Origin: Candidatus Chloroploca mongolica | GTDB taxonomy: Bacteria; Chloroflexota; Chloroflexia; Chloroflexales; Chloroflexaceae | Assembly (NCBI RefSeq): GCF_004762035.2 | Contig: NZ_SIJK02000050.1 | Span: 1 to 38,050, forward strand | Length of the DNA: 38,050 nucleotides | Direction of reading: 5' to 3' | Shown: positions 8,861-16,350 of the stretch, piece by piece | Layout: every line of letters begins with the position of its first letter | Numbering within the stretch: position 1 is the first letter of the stretch | Position numbers and translations under genes: made by a program | Notes under the pieces: model-generated | Seen by the model: the letters and a program-made list of their open reading frames with translations, nothing else | Database searches by the model: none | Told to the model about the DNA's origin: nothing

Positions 8861-9010
8861 GTAGTGCCGACTTCAGTCGGCTGAGGCCGACTAATGGTTT
8901 TAAACATTACATCAGGCAAACCGGAGTGCCGACTTCAGTCGGCTTCCGGCTTAGCCGACTGAAGTCGGCACTCCCTGTTTTCATTCTTAAAAACCATAAG
9001 TCGGCACTAC
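8861..9010. repeat. Nested inverted-repeat element (GTGCCGACTTCAGTCGGC type)
   Basis: Outer arms GTAGTGCCGACTT lie at 8861-8873 and 8998-9010. ATGGTTTT and its complement sit just inside them. Within these is a perfect 22-bp-arm hairpin, 8923-8944 against 8953-8974, built on AGTGCCGACTTCAGTCGGCT with an 8-nt loop. The left outer arm also continues as GCCGACTTCAGTCGGC, itself a palindrome. The 150-bp structure resembles a non-autonomous element (MITE or REP cluster). Confidence 0.8.
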
Positions 9011-9051
9011 GATGAGCGTAAACTCTAAAGCACCCTAAAACCTTGTCTTAG

Positions 9052-9173
9052 GAGCGAAGCGAAGGGTCTCAGGCTTGCCAACGGCAGAGATGCTTTGCTG
9101 CGCTCCTGATAACATCCGAGGATGTTATCTCGGCATCACTGGCCCGCCGGCCATTTAGTACTCAGCATGACAA
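9052..9173. repeat. Inverted GAGCGAAGC-type repeat with an internal insertion
   Basis: Arms GAGCGAAGCGAAGGGTCTC (9052-9070) and its imperfect complement (9087-9105, 15 of 19) form a stem. The right arm should run on into CAGCATGACAA, but is broken after CTC. The continuation resumes as CTCAGCATGACAA at 9161-9173 after about 55 bases, with CTC duplicated. The inserted part holds a perfect 10-bp-arm hairpin, GATAACATCC/GGATGTTATC, at 9108-9129. Confidence 0.55.
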
Positions 9174-9208
9174 TGCAGCCCCTTCAAGCACCATTGGTAT
9201 AAACCATG

Positions 9209-10558
9209 TTACGACCGAATCAACCCCAGGACTTCGTCACGTTTCTCGACCATCTCTTCAGGTGAGGCAACCGATTCGAGATTCAGCCGAATCAGCGGCT
9301 CGGTGTTCGAGCCACGAACATTGAAGTGCCACGTCGGATAACTAACCGAAACGCCGTCCATCCGCTCGATGGTGGCATCGGGATACTGTGTCGCAAGCTT
9401 TTCGAGGGTGCCTTTAACATCGGCAACCTTCGAGTTGATCTCGCCCGAGATGAAGTACTTCGCTTCAAGCTCTTGCAACAGATCGCTCATCTTGATGCCC
9501 CGTTTCGCCAGCATCTCCATCAAGAAGAGCGACGGCAAGAGGCCCGAGTCGGCATAGAAGAAATCTTTGAAGTAGTAGTGACCGGTCACTTCACCAGCAA
9601 AGACCGCGTCTTCCAAAGCCATACGCTGCTTGATGAACGCATGGCCGACCCGCTCCATCAGGGGGGTGCCACCCTTGGCGCTGATCAGGTCGGGCACCGC
9701 CCACGAGGCACGGACATCGTAGAGGATCTTGGCGGCAGGATATTTTTCGAGCAGATATTGACCCATAATCGCCGTCAGGAAGTCGCCCGAGATAAACTCG
9801 CCACGATCATCCACGGCAAAGAAGCGGTCGCCGTCGCCATCAAAGAGAAAGCCAATATCAAAGCCTTCGGCCACCACCCGCGCCTGCAATTCGGCGCGAT
9901 TCTCGGGCTGCAAGGGATCAAGGCCGTGATTCGGCAGATTGCCGTCAGGGTCAAGATACATCCCGGCAAACTCGATCGGCAAACGCTCGTAGAGCGCTTG
10001 CAGCGAAGGCCCCACCATCCCGTTGCCTGTATCGGCAATCACCTTGAGCTTGCGATCTTTCAAAAGATCAACATCGATCAACGAGAGCATCTTCTCAATG
10101 AACTGCGCCTGGAAATCAAGCTCGGTCATCGTGCCTTTGCGGGTCGTCGTCGCGAAGGCCTCGCTCTCGACGAGACGACGGAGATCCTGGATGCCCTCGT
10201 CGCCGCTGAGTAGGTAGGGCATCTGGCGCACCATCTTGAAGCCACTGTACTCTTTGGGGTTATGCGAGGCAGTCACCATCATCCCGGCCCCACCGAGCGT
10301 AGCACAGGCAAAATAGTATTGATCGGTGCTGACCATGCCAATGTTGACCACATCTGCGCCCTGATCCATCAAACCACGCGTCACCGCCTCGAAAATGGCC
10401 GGGCTTGAGATACGCATGTCACGCCCGACAATGACCTTTTCTACCCCAAGAAAGCTTGCAAACGCACGTCCGATGAGATAAGCTGCATCCTCATTCAAGT
10501 CGGTCGGATAGATGCCACGAATGTCATATGCTTTGAAAATTGACGGGTTGACGTCCAC
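9209..10558 (-). CDS. Phosphomannomutase/phosphoglucomutase (alpha-D-phosphohexomutase)
   Basis: A 449-residue cytoplasmic enzyme interconverting hexose 6- and 1-phosphates, supplying sugar nucleotides for polysaccharide and glycolipid synthesis. All four family loops are present: the catalytic phosphoserine loop TASHNPKEYSGFK, the Mg-binding DGDGDRFFAVD, the sugar-binding GEVTGHYYFKDF and the C-terminal phosphate-binding RGSNTEPLIRLNLES. The fold begins at SIFKAYDIRG. I prefer the GTG start at 10558 because it has a purine-rich AAAGGGGGGG ribosome site a few bases upstream and starts directly before the conserved fold; an in-frame start at 10627 would add 23 unconserved residues. Whether mannose or glucose phosphate is preferred cannot be told. 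Confidence 0.92.
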   Translation of the reverse strand: MDVNPSIFKAYDIRGIYPTDLNEDAAYLIGRAFASFLGVEKVIVGRDMRISSPAIFEAVTRGLMDQGADVVNIGMVSTDQYYFACATLGGAGMMVTASHNPKEYSGFKMVRQMPYLLSGDEGIQDLRRLVESEAFATTTRKGTMTELDFQAQFIEKMLSLIDVDLLKDRKLKVIADTGNGMVGPSLQALYERLPIEFAGMYLDPDGNLPNHGLDPLQPENRAELQARVVAEGFDIGFLFDGDGDRFFAVDDRGEFISGDFLTAIMGQYLLEKYPAAKILYDVRASWAVPDLISAKGGTPLMERVGHAFIKQRMALEDAVFAGEVTGHYYFKDFFYADSGLLPSLFLMEMLAKRGIKMSDLLQELEAKYFISGEINSKVADVKGTLEKLATQYPDATIERMDGVSVSYPTWHFNVRGSNTEPLIRLNLESVASPEEMVEKRDEVLGLIRS

Positions 10559-10878
10559 GTTCCCCCCCTTTGCACTCAGCGGCGACGCACCCAGTAGCGT
10601 CGTTGCTTCTGTGCTGTATGCTACCACACCAGCGCAAGGTGCAATGCAGATCTGAGGAGCAATCCAGCCCTGATTCCGCGTCGATTTGTGTCATTTTCGC
10701 AAGCAATCTGCGTTTTTTCTCATACCGCAGTTCGTGGAAGCGTGGGGCAAAGTTCCCTCCGCCTGAAGGTAAGCCTCCAGGGAGGCTGGGGGCCTATGGC
10801 TGAAGGCCGACAGCACCCAAGAATCGCGCTTGTGCTGGCGAGAATAGCTAGCACATCTATGGGTTTAAGGAGAATGTG
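10559..10878. other. Divergent intergenic region
   Basis: Lies between the divergently read hexomutase and secreted peptidase genes, so both promoters should be here, but I find no convincing -35/-10 pair. A tight palindrome AGCCTCC/GGAGGCT lies at 10772-10787. AAGGAGA at 10867-10873 is the ribosome site of the peptidase gene. No credible gene is present. Confidence 0.45.
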
Positions 10879-13074
10879 ATGCCCAGGTGTAATCATCCAG
10901 GACGGTTGTTCCTACTGATTGGCAGTAGTTTGCTTGTCGTTGCCATGCTGATTGGCAGTGTCCCAGTTGCCGCCCAGAGTCAACCGCCTAGTCTGGCGGT
11001 GAATCGTTCCGTAGTCACGCCGGGGATGCGCCTGACGCTGACGCTCGCCGGGTTTACGCCGCAGATCGATCTCACGGCCCTGTGGAACGGGAGCAGAATT
11101 GCCGATCTTGGCCCAGCAGTAGCGGGCTCATTTACACGCACCCTCGAGGTGCCCCTCGACGCCCAAGCAGGCACAGCAACCCTCAGGGTCTGTGCCGCGC
11201 TCTCGGATGGCACCTGTTTCACCGGGGAGTTTGCCCAACAAGCCGACGTGCAACTCGTGGTCGAGCCAGGGTTAGGCATTGTGCCTGCGGCGCTCTTGCG
11301 CCGCGCCGCAACGTTTGTCGCCGAATTACGGGGCAGCCCACTCGTGCCAAACTGGGCCGAGGCCCACCTGGGCACCGTTGCCCGCCCACTCTATCGCCCC
11401 GATCTTGGTGATGCGCCTGCCTACTATGAGATCGAGGTGCTTGGCGCTGCGACGCTGGGCCAGCAGTTTGAACCCAACCAGGCCCCACCTCCAGCAGACA
11501 TACCGGCTGGCTTTGTGATCCTCGCCACTGGCGAGCACGATCTGCCCATCCCTCACTGGCATAGCGAAGGCCCAACGCTGACCGAGCAGATGCGTGCCCA
11601 GGCGCAAGCAAACGGCCAGGCTGCGCCCGAACGGTTCTTCAAACTTGATACACTCGCCTATGCAGCGCAAGGGCCAAAGGGGGAAGTCGTGGCAACCCTC
11701 GGTTCAGAACTCGTGCGCATCGTTGGGGCCTCACCCGATCTTCACCAGACTTTCACAGAAGATAGTATGATGGAATGGACCCCGGATCCCGAAGGTGGCG
11801 AAGGTACGACCATCGAGCGTGGCCCTGGCACCCCGAATGGTTCGGCCCTACCCGACGGCTTTAGCCTGGCCGAATGGGAGTCGTGGGAAGCGCTCAAGGC
11901 GGGCTATACCGAAGCCTATACGCCGTATATGGCCAATCTGCGCGATCTGGCTGCCGAGGCATGGACATTTGAACGCGAGGCCAACACGTTTGGCCTTGGC
12001 CTGCGCGTTGGCGATATCTACCACCTGCCGCTCATTGCTGAAACAGGTGCGGGGAGCGCGCTTGCCGCCGCACCAGGCGTTGTCCTGAGCGGCCCTGGCG
12101 AAACCTTGGTTGAAGGCGTTCTGGTGGAGAACGAAGGCCCGCTCCCCTTTTATCGCATCACAGTTATCGAGGACCGTCCAGGCACTGACGTCGAACTGAT
12201 CGCGACCGTTACCTATGCAGACAACACCAGCGAGCAATTCACCTTCTTCATTATTGGCGCGCTACCAAACCGCCTCTATCTCCCGCTCGCCCTGGTGGGC
12301 AACAGTGCAACGCGCAACCTCGTTGCCCAGTCAGGGGCGCACCTTGCCCAGAGTTGGGGGCCGTGGCGCTTCTGGTGGGCCGGCACGAAGGCCGACCAGC
12401 GGATCTACCGCCAACTCCGCCGCGACGAAGGCCCCAATACGTCACGCTGCGTGAGCGGCTGTGGGGCCACCGCCTGGGCCATGCTCTTTGGCTGGGTTGA
12501 CCAGCAAGCCCACAATAACGTCGCCCCGTGGGTCGGCAGTGAAGGCATCTACCGTACCGGAGGCTTTGCGACCGGCTCGCCAGCGGCTATCGCGCCACCG
12601 CAGATGAACAACCCGCTTACCACCGAACAGCAAGGCGTTGCGACGATGACCTGGGAGATCCGCGGGCGCATCGGCACCTTCTGCGCAGCCGGCAACGGGG
12701 CCACGTTCCCGTGGCGGATGAGCGATGCACGGCGGTACCTCCAGAATCGCAGCCCCAATCCGCTGCGCACTGACTACAGTTCGGTGGGCATCAAACGTGA
12801 CCGTTTCCGTAACGCCGCCCGTGACTCCATCGTCCTACGGGGAACCCCGGCGATCATCGGTACCGGCTGGCTCAGCCACTACCCACTGGCCTACGGTTAT
12901 GCCGAACGCACCCGCCGTGTCCGCTCGTGCAACATCTTCGGGCGCAACTGTAGCTGGAAGACCGAATTCCAGCGCTCCTTCTTTGTCAACCAGGGCTGGG
13001 CTGGCAGCGACGACAACCTCGCCTGGGTCTCTTCAGGAACCTGGTTTGTCGGTCAGATCTATCCGACACGCTAA
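10879..13074 (+). CDS. Secreted multidomain protein with C-terminal papain-like cysteine peptidase domain
   Basis: A 731-residue exported protein. The signal peptide has a hydrophobic core and ends near VPVAAQS (residues about 30-34). Residues about 40-130 look like an Ig-like beta domain. A middle region of unknown fold follows, then the marker RLYLPLAL at about 465. The C-terminal domain has the order expected for a papain-fold peptidase of C10/C39 type: C528 in SGCGATAWAML (C524 nearby), H667 in GWLSHYPLAYGY and N704 in FFVNQGWAGSDDN. Peptidase activity is inferred from this triad and may instead be transglutaminase-like or degenerate. ATG 10879 is chosen over GTG 10876 because AAGGAGA sits 5 bases upstream. 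Transcription probably stops at the hairpin at 13083-13135. Confidence 0.8.
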   Translation: MPRCNHPGRLFLLIGSSLLVVAMLIGSVPVAAQSQPPSLAVNRSVVTPGMRLTLTLAGFTPQIDLTALWNGSRIADLGPAVAGSFTRTLEVPLDAQAGTATLRVCAALSDGTCFTGEFAQQADVQLVVEPGLGIVPAALLRRAATFVAELRGSPLVPNWAEAHLGTVARPLYRPDLGDAPAYYEIEVLGAATLGQQFEPNQAPPPADIPAGFVILATGEHDLPIPHWHSEGPTLTEQMRAQAQANGQAAPERFFKLDTLAYAAQGPKGEVVATLGSELVRIVGASPDLHQTFTEDSMMEWTPDPEGGEGTTIERGPGTPNGSALPDGFSLAEWESWEALKAGYTEAYTPYMANLRDLAAEAWTFEREANTFGLGLRVGDIYHLPLIAETGAGSALAAAPGVVLSGPGETLVEGVLVENEGPLPFYRITVIEDRPGTDVELIATVTYADNTSEQFTFFIIGALPNRLYLPLALVGNSATRNLVAQSGAHLAQSWGPWRFWWAGTKADQRIYRQLRRDEGPNTSRCVSGCGATAWAMLFGWVDQQAHNNVAPWVGSEGIYRTGGFATGSPAAIAPPQMNNPLTTEQQGVATMTWEIRGRIGTFCAAGNGATFPWRMSDARRYLQNRSPNPLRTDYSSVGIKRDRFRNAARDSIVLRGTPAIIGTGWLSHYPLAYGYAERTRRVRSCNIFGRNCSWKTEFQRSFFVNQGWAGSDDNLAWVSSGTWFVGQIYPTR

Positions 13075-13082
13075 GGATCGCC

Positions 13083-13135
13083 TTCGATGCAGCAAGGCAC
13101 GGCCAGCAGAACTGGCCGTGCCTTGCTGCATCGAA
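13083..13135. terminator. Perfect 24-bp-arm hairpin between convergent genes
   Basis: Arms at 13083-13106 and 13112-13135 are perfectly complementary with a 5-nt loop (CAGAA). The hairpin lies 8 bases after the plus-strand peptidase stop and 3 bases from the minus-strand binding-protein stop, so it would serve both. There is no long U-tract on either side, so it may act as a bidirectional terminator or 3'-end protecting structure. Confidence 0.8.
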
Positions 13136-13138
13136 AAC

Positions 13139-14176
13139 TTATTCGCACGCAATACCCTGCGCCGCATAGAAATCAAGCACCGGCTGATTGAGCAAGACAT
13201 CAGACAAAGCCACTGGTTGCCGCAACAGATCGAGCTCGGTGAGCAGGGTCGCCTGCGCCGCCCACACGTCGGGGTCACTAAAGCCAATACAGCGCTCGCC
13301 GGGGCCATGCTGCAACAGGGCAATCGTTTCGGCAGCCTCAAACATTAGTTGATCGCGATCAAGTTCAGGATTATACGTTAAAATCAGATCGACTGCTTCC
13401 TCAGGATTGGCAATGGCATCCTGCCAGCCACGGAGAGTCGCTTCAACAAAGGCCTGCACCGTACGAGGATTATCCCGCGCAAAAGCCGCCGTCGTAAAGA
13501 GCGTATCACCCATCATCTGGACACCATAGTCCCGAGCGAGGATCAGATCGACCTCGGCCCCTTCACGGCGTGCGGTAAAAGGCTGATCAGTCGCATAGAC
13601 CGGCCAGACATCAACCCGGCGCTCAAGAAACGGTGCGATATTATAATCGCCCGGGATCTCGGTGATCTGCGAACGGTCAACCCCACTCGCCGCCAGCAAC
13701 GCCAGATACTCGGTCTCGACATTATCGCCGTAGAACATACCAATGGTGCGCCCTGGAAAATCTTGTGGGCCAGCGATCCCTGCGTCAGCATGCACCATAA
13801 ACGCGACCGGACTGGCCTGGAACCAGGTTGCCAGGGCCACGATATCGATGCCCTGCTCACGGGCCAGCAGCACCGTATCGGCCCCGGTACTGCCAAAATC
13901 ATCAGCACCAGCCGCCACCAGCGGCAACGGCACCATATCAGGGCTGCCAGGGTGCAGCGTCACCTCAAGGCCGGCCTCCTCATAATAGCCCTTGAGTAAC
14001 GCCACAATATAACCAGCAAATTGCCACTGCGGAAACCACTGCAAGCGCATACTAACGACCGGCTTTTCAGGGCCATCAGGCATCACCGAGGCCGCAGGCT
14101 GCGCTGGCGCACCACAACCGACGACAAGCACCCCTACGAACACAACCAAAACCAGACGACGCAACGCTCGCGACAT
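13139..14176 (-). CDS. ABC transporter substrate-binding lipoprotein, NMT1/ThiY/RibY-like
   Basis: A 345-residue extracytoplasmic binding protein. The lipoprotein signal is basic, then hydrophobic, ending in the lipobox LVVGC with lipidated C21. The mature part opens with RLQWFPQWQFAGYIVALLKG, the hallmark of the NMT1/THI5 family that binds thiamine-pyrimidine precursors (ThiY) and, in the related RibY group described from Chloroflexus, riboflavin. The substrate is therefore likely a vitamin or its precursor. ATG 14176 was chosen because it begins the signal peptide and has AAAGG 7 bases upstream; an ORF extension to 14242 would overlap the permease gene and spoil the signal. The permease gene is 40 bases upstream. 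Confidence 0.88.
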   Translation of the reverse strand: MSRALRRLVLVVFVGVLVVGCGAPAQPAASVMPDGPEKPVVSMRLQWFPQWQFAGYIVALLKGYYEEAGLEVTLHPGSPDMVPLPLVAAGADDFGSTGADTVLLAREQGIDIVALATWFQASPVAFMVHADAGIAGPQDFPGRTIGMFYGDNVETEYLALLAASGVDRSQITEIPGDYNIAPFLERRVDVWPVYATDQPFTARREGAEVDLILARDYGVQMMGDTLFTTAAFARDNPRTVQAFVEATLRGWQDAIANPEEAVDLILTYNPELDRDQLMFEAAETIALLQHGPGERCIGFSDPDVWAAQATLLTELDLLRQPVALSDVLLNQPVLDFYAAQGIACE

Positions 14177-14216
14177 AGAGCAACCTTTCACCATCCGACA
14201 CCAACCATCAATCGTC

Positions 14217-15029
14217 CTAACCAGGGCGCCGCCAGAAGACAATCAGGCGCTCGGCAAGCGCAATCGCCCCATGCAGCGTCAGGCTAATCAGCGCAGCCAG
14301 AACCACCGCCGCAAAGACGCGATCCGTCTGAAGGCGATAACTGGCGACACTGACCACAAAACCGAGGCCGCGCCCACTGCCGGCCAGTTCACTCACAATT
14401 GCCCCGACAACCGCCAGCGCCGCCGCAACCTTAAGCCCGGCAAAGATGGCGGGCAAGGCCACAGGAATGCGCAGATGCCACAAGAGTTGCCAGCGATGCG
14501 CCCCCCACGAACGCATCAAAGCAAGTTGTTCGGGCGAAAGATCACGCAACCCACGCGCCGCACTGACCAGCACCGGAAAGAAGGCAAACAGGGCCGCCAT
14601 CGCCGCCCGTGGCGCAAGGCCATTGCCCAGCCAGATCGTCAACAGCGGCGCAAGTGCCGCCGCAGGCACCGCCTGTGAGAGCAACACCCACGGATAGAAG
14701 GCATCCTCGACCGGGCGGGCATGCACAAACGCGACGGCAAGCAACAGACCCATCGCCGCCCCAAAGGTCAAGCCAAGCAACGCCGCCGACGCAGTCGCCC
14801 GGGCGTGCCCAAAGAGATCACCCCGCGGATCGCCAAAGCTTGCCACGACCTGCGAAGGCGTGGGCAGCAGATAGCGAGGCACACCAGCCGCAGGGAGGCC
14901 CCACTCGAGCCCACTCAGCAGCAACACCATCAGCGCCAGGGCAGCAGCATACCGGCGCATGAGACGGAACAGCCATGCGGAAACGCGTGGCGTTGCCCGC
15001 AGATCGCGTAAAAGAGCACGATTCGACAT
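14217..15029 (-). CDS. ABC transporter permease (SsuC/ThiX/RibX-like)
   Basis: A 270-residue inner-membrane permease with about six hydrophobic helices. It contains the EAA-type loop that contacts the ATPase (ALMRSWGAHRWQLLWHLRIPVALP). Its type is that of taurine/sulfonate, thiamine-precursor and RibX permeases. ATG 15029 has AGGAG close upstream. It is the first gene of a two-gene operon with the binding lipoprotein. No ATP-binding subunit is encoded here, so the complex must borrow one from elsewhere. I saw no TPP or FMN riboswitch core in the leader, so the vitamin assignment rests on the binding protein alone. Confidence 0.88.
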   Translation of the reverse strand: MSNRALLRDLRATPRVSAWLFRLMRRYAAALALMVLLLSGLEWGLPAAGVPRYLLPTPSQVVASFGDPRGDLFGHARATASAALLGLTFGAAMGLLLAVAFVHARPVEDAFYPWVLLSQAVPAAALAPLLTIWLGNGLAPRAAMAALFAFFPVLVSAARGLRDLSPEQLALMRSWGAHRWQLLWHLRIPVALPAIFAGLKVAAALAVVGAIVSELAGSGRGLGFVVSVASYRLQTDRVFAAVVLAALISLTLHGAIALAERLIVFWRRPG

Positions 15030-15051
15030 GCTCCTATCGTACCACGAAACT

Positions 15052-15081
15052 GATCCTCATCACTCCTCAGGAGTATGTCAA
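15052..15081 (-). mobile_element. Possible IS200/IS605-like terminus remnant
   Basis: On the minus strand TTGACATACTCCTGAGGAGT is followed by GATGAGGATC. This resembles the TTGACATACTCC...hairpin...GGATTC ends seen for many IS200/IS605 (TnpB) elements. It contains a palindrome ACTCCTcAGGAGT. No transposase gene is nearby, so at best it is a scar. Alternatively TTGACA could be a -35 box for the permease gene, although no good -10 follows. Confidence 0.3.
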
Positions 15082-15152
15082 CGAAACGCTCTGACCCACC
15101 TCTGGCACAGCCATCGGTCGCACGTTTAGCATCCAGATGCGCTCTAACTCTC

Positions 15153-15181
15153 CCTTTGCGCCTTTGCGCCTTTGCGTCAAA
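15153..15181 (-). repeat. 29-bp dispersed repeat, copy B
   Basis: Exact reverse complement of copy A at 7763-7791 (29 of 29). It lies between the ABC permease start and the acyltransferase stop. Confidence 0.85.
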
Positions 15182-15205
15182 CCATCAACAAACTGCGTTC
15201 ACAGA

Positions 15206-15892
15206 CTACTCACGCTCGCCCAGCGGCGCACCTTCGGCCAACTTTGGCGCATGGATCCCCCGTCGCTCCTCGGGCAAGAGGATTGCAATGCGCCCCATCA
15301 AGTCATCCGTCAACCGAGCCATCTGATCCGCCGGGATTTTCGTCCCCACTGGCACCTCAATGCGATACGGCTCACCGATCGTCACATGCACCGGACGGCG
15401 CTTGATTGTCCCCCAGAAACCCAGTTCGGTGCCAGTCAACGCCACAGGCACAATTGGCACCTGGGCCTGCATGGCAATGCGCACCGTGCCACCACGCCCA
15501 GCCCGCAGAATGCCTGTCCGCCCACGGGTACCTTCGGGAAAGATCAACAAAACCTTGCCTGCACGCAGGGCGGCAACCACCGAATCAAGGGCGGCCAGAT
15601 CGCGCTGTCCGCGCTTGATCGGCACAACATCCATCGCACGCAATAACAAACCTGCCGCCGGGTTTTCAAAAAGCTCGGCTTTGCCCATCCACGAGAGACG
15701 ATAGCGAAACGGGAGCATCGCCCCGATAATCGGAATGTCAATCCAGTGAACGTGGTTCATCGCGATGATCATACCGCTGGCTTCCCGTGGAGGCAACCGC
15801 TCGGTGCCCTCAACACTCCAGCGAAACCAACCAATCAGACGCATAAAACCAAGCCAGAGATAGAGCAACCCATACGCAAACTGGACAAACAT
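15206..15892 (-). CDS. 1-acyl-sn-glycerol-3-phosphate acyltransferase (PlsC-like)
   Basis: A 228-residue membrane-associated acyltransferase that adds the second acyl chain in phosphatidic acid synthesis, or acts on a related lysolipid. Motif I is NHVHWID (the NHx4D catalytic pair), motif III is IFPEGTRGR, and motif IV is about VPIVPVAL. A hydrophobic stretch near the N-terminus anchors it. ATG 15892 overlaps the DUF2231 stop as TAATG, so translation is coupled; an in-frame upstream Met at 15940 would lie inside the DUF2231 gene. It is the last gene of a three-gene minus operon. Confidence 0.9.
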   Translation of the reverse strand: MFVQFAYGLLYLWLGFMRLIGWFRWSVEGTERLPPREASGMIIAMNHVHWIDIPIIGAMLPFRYRLSWMGKAELFENPAAGLLLRAMDVVPIKRGQRDLAALDSVVAALRAGKVLLIFPEGTRGRTGILRAGRGGTVRIAMQAQVPIVPVALTGTELGFWGTIKRRPVHVTIGEPYRIEVPVGTKIPADQMARLTDDLMGRIAILLPEERRGIHAPKLAEGAPLGERE

Positions 15893-16332
15893 TAGCGTAC
15901 CCCCAGACCAGCAACATAAACAAGGTAGCCACCAAGCCATCCACCCACAATCAAGAGCGCCGCACCCAGCACATGAAGACGGATATAGCCTCGACGTGCT
16001 TCGGTATCATCAAGAAGATCGGGTTGGCGACGATGACGGAGCAAAGCCAACCCATAGGCAACCAGGGCCGCAATACTGGTAAACGCATGCGCATTCACCT
16101 GACCAATCAGTTCATTCGTGTACAACGCATCAGGCCCGGTCAAATGACGTGCCGCATCAAACAGCCCGGTGAACACCGCAACCACACCCGCGAACCAACC
16201 GACAAGCAGGCAATGATAAGCGCTTGTCACCCATGCGCCACGCATCTGCCTCAGGGCCAAGAAGGTAAAAAGCGTGCTGGCGAGCAAGAGCGCGATCGGA
16301 AAATGAACCGTGATCGGATGCAACACATACAT
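15892..16332 (-). CDS. DUF2231 family membrane protein
   Basis: A 146-residue polytopic membrane protein with about four hydrophobic segments. It opens with LHPITVHFPIALLLAS, the family's conserved HP-x-x-VHFP start; a second conserved His lies in QVNAHAFTSI. The function of DUF2231 is unknown; conserved histidines have suggested haem or metal binding. It lies between the AI-2E-type transporter gene (18 bases upstream) and plsC (TAATG overlap). Confidence 0.88.
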   Translation of the reverse strand: MYVLHPITVHFPIALLLASTLFTFLALRQMRGAWVTSAYHCLLVGWFAGVVAVFTGLFDAARHLTGPDALYTNELIGQVNAHAFTSIAALVAYGLALLRHRRQPDLLDDTEARRGYIRLHVLGAALLIVGGWLGGYLVYVAGLGVR

Positions 16333-16350
16333 AGGACATGCTCATGATCT

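Noticed and set aside
15030-15205. TPP or FMN riboswitch upstream of the vitamin-type ABC operon
   Set aside because: No CTGAGA-type TPP core or RFN core was seen; only a repeat and a possible IS scar.
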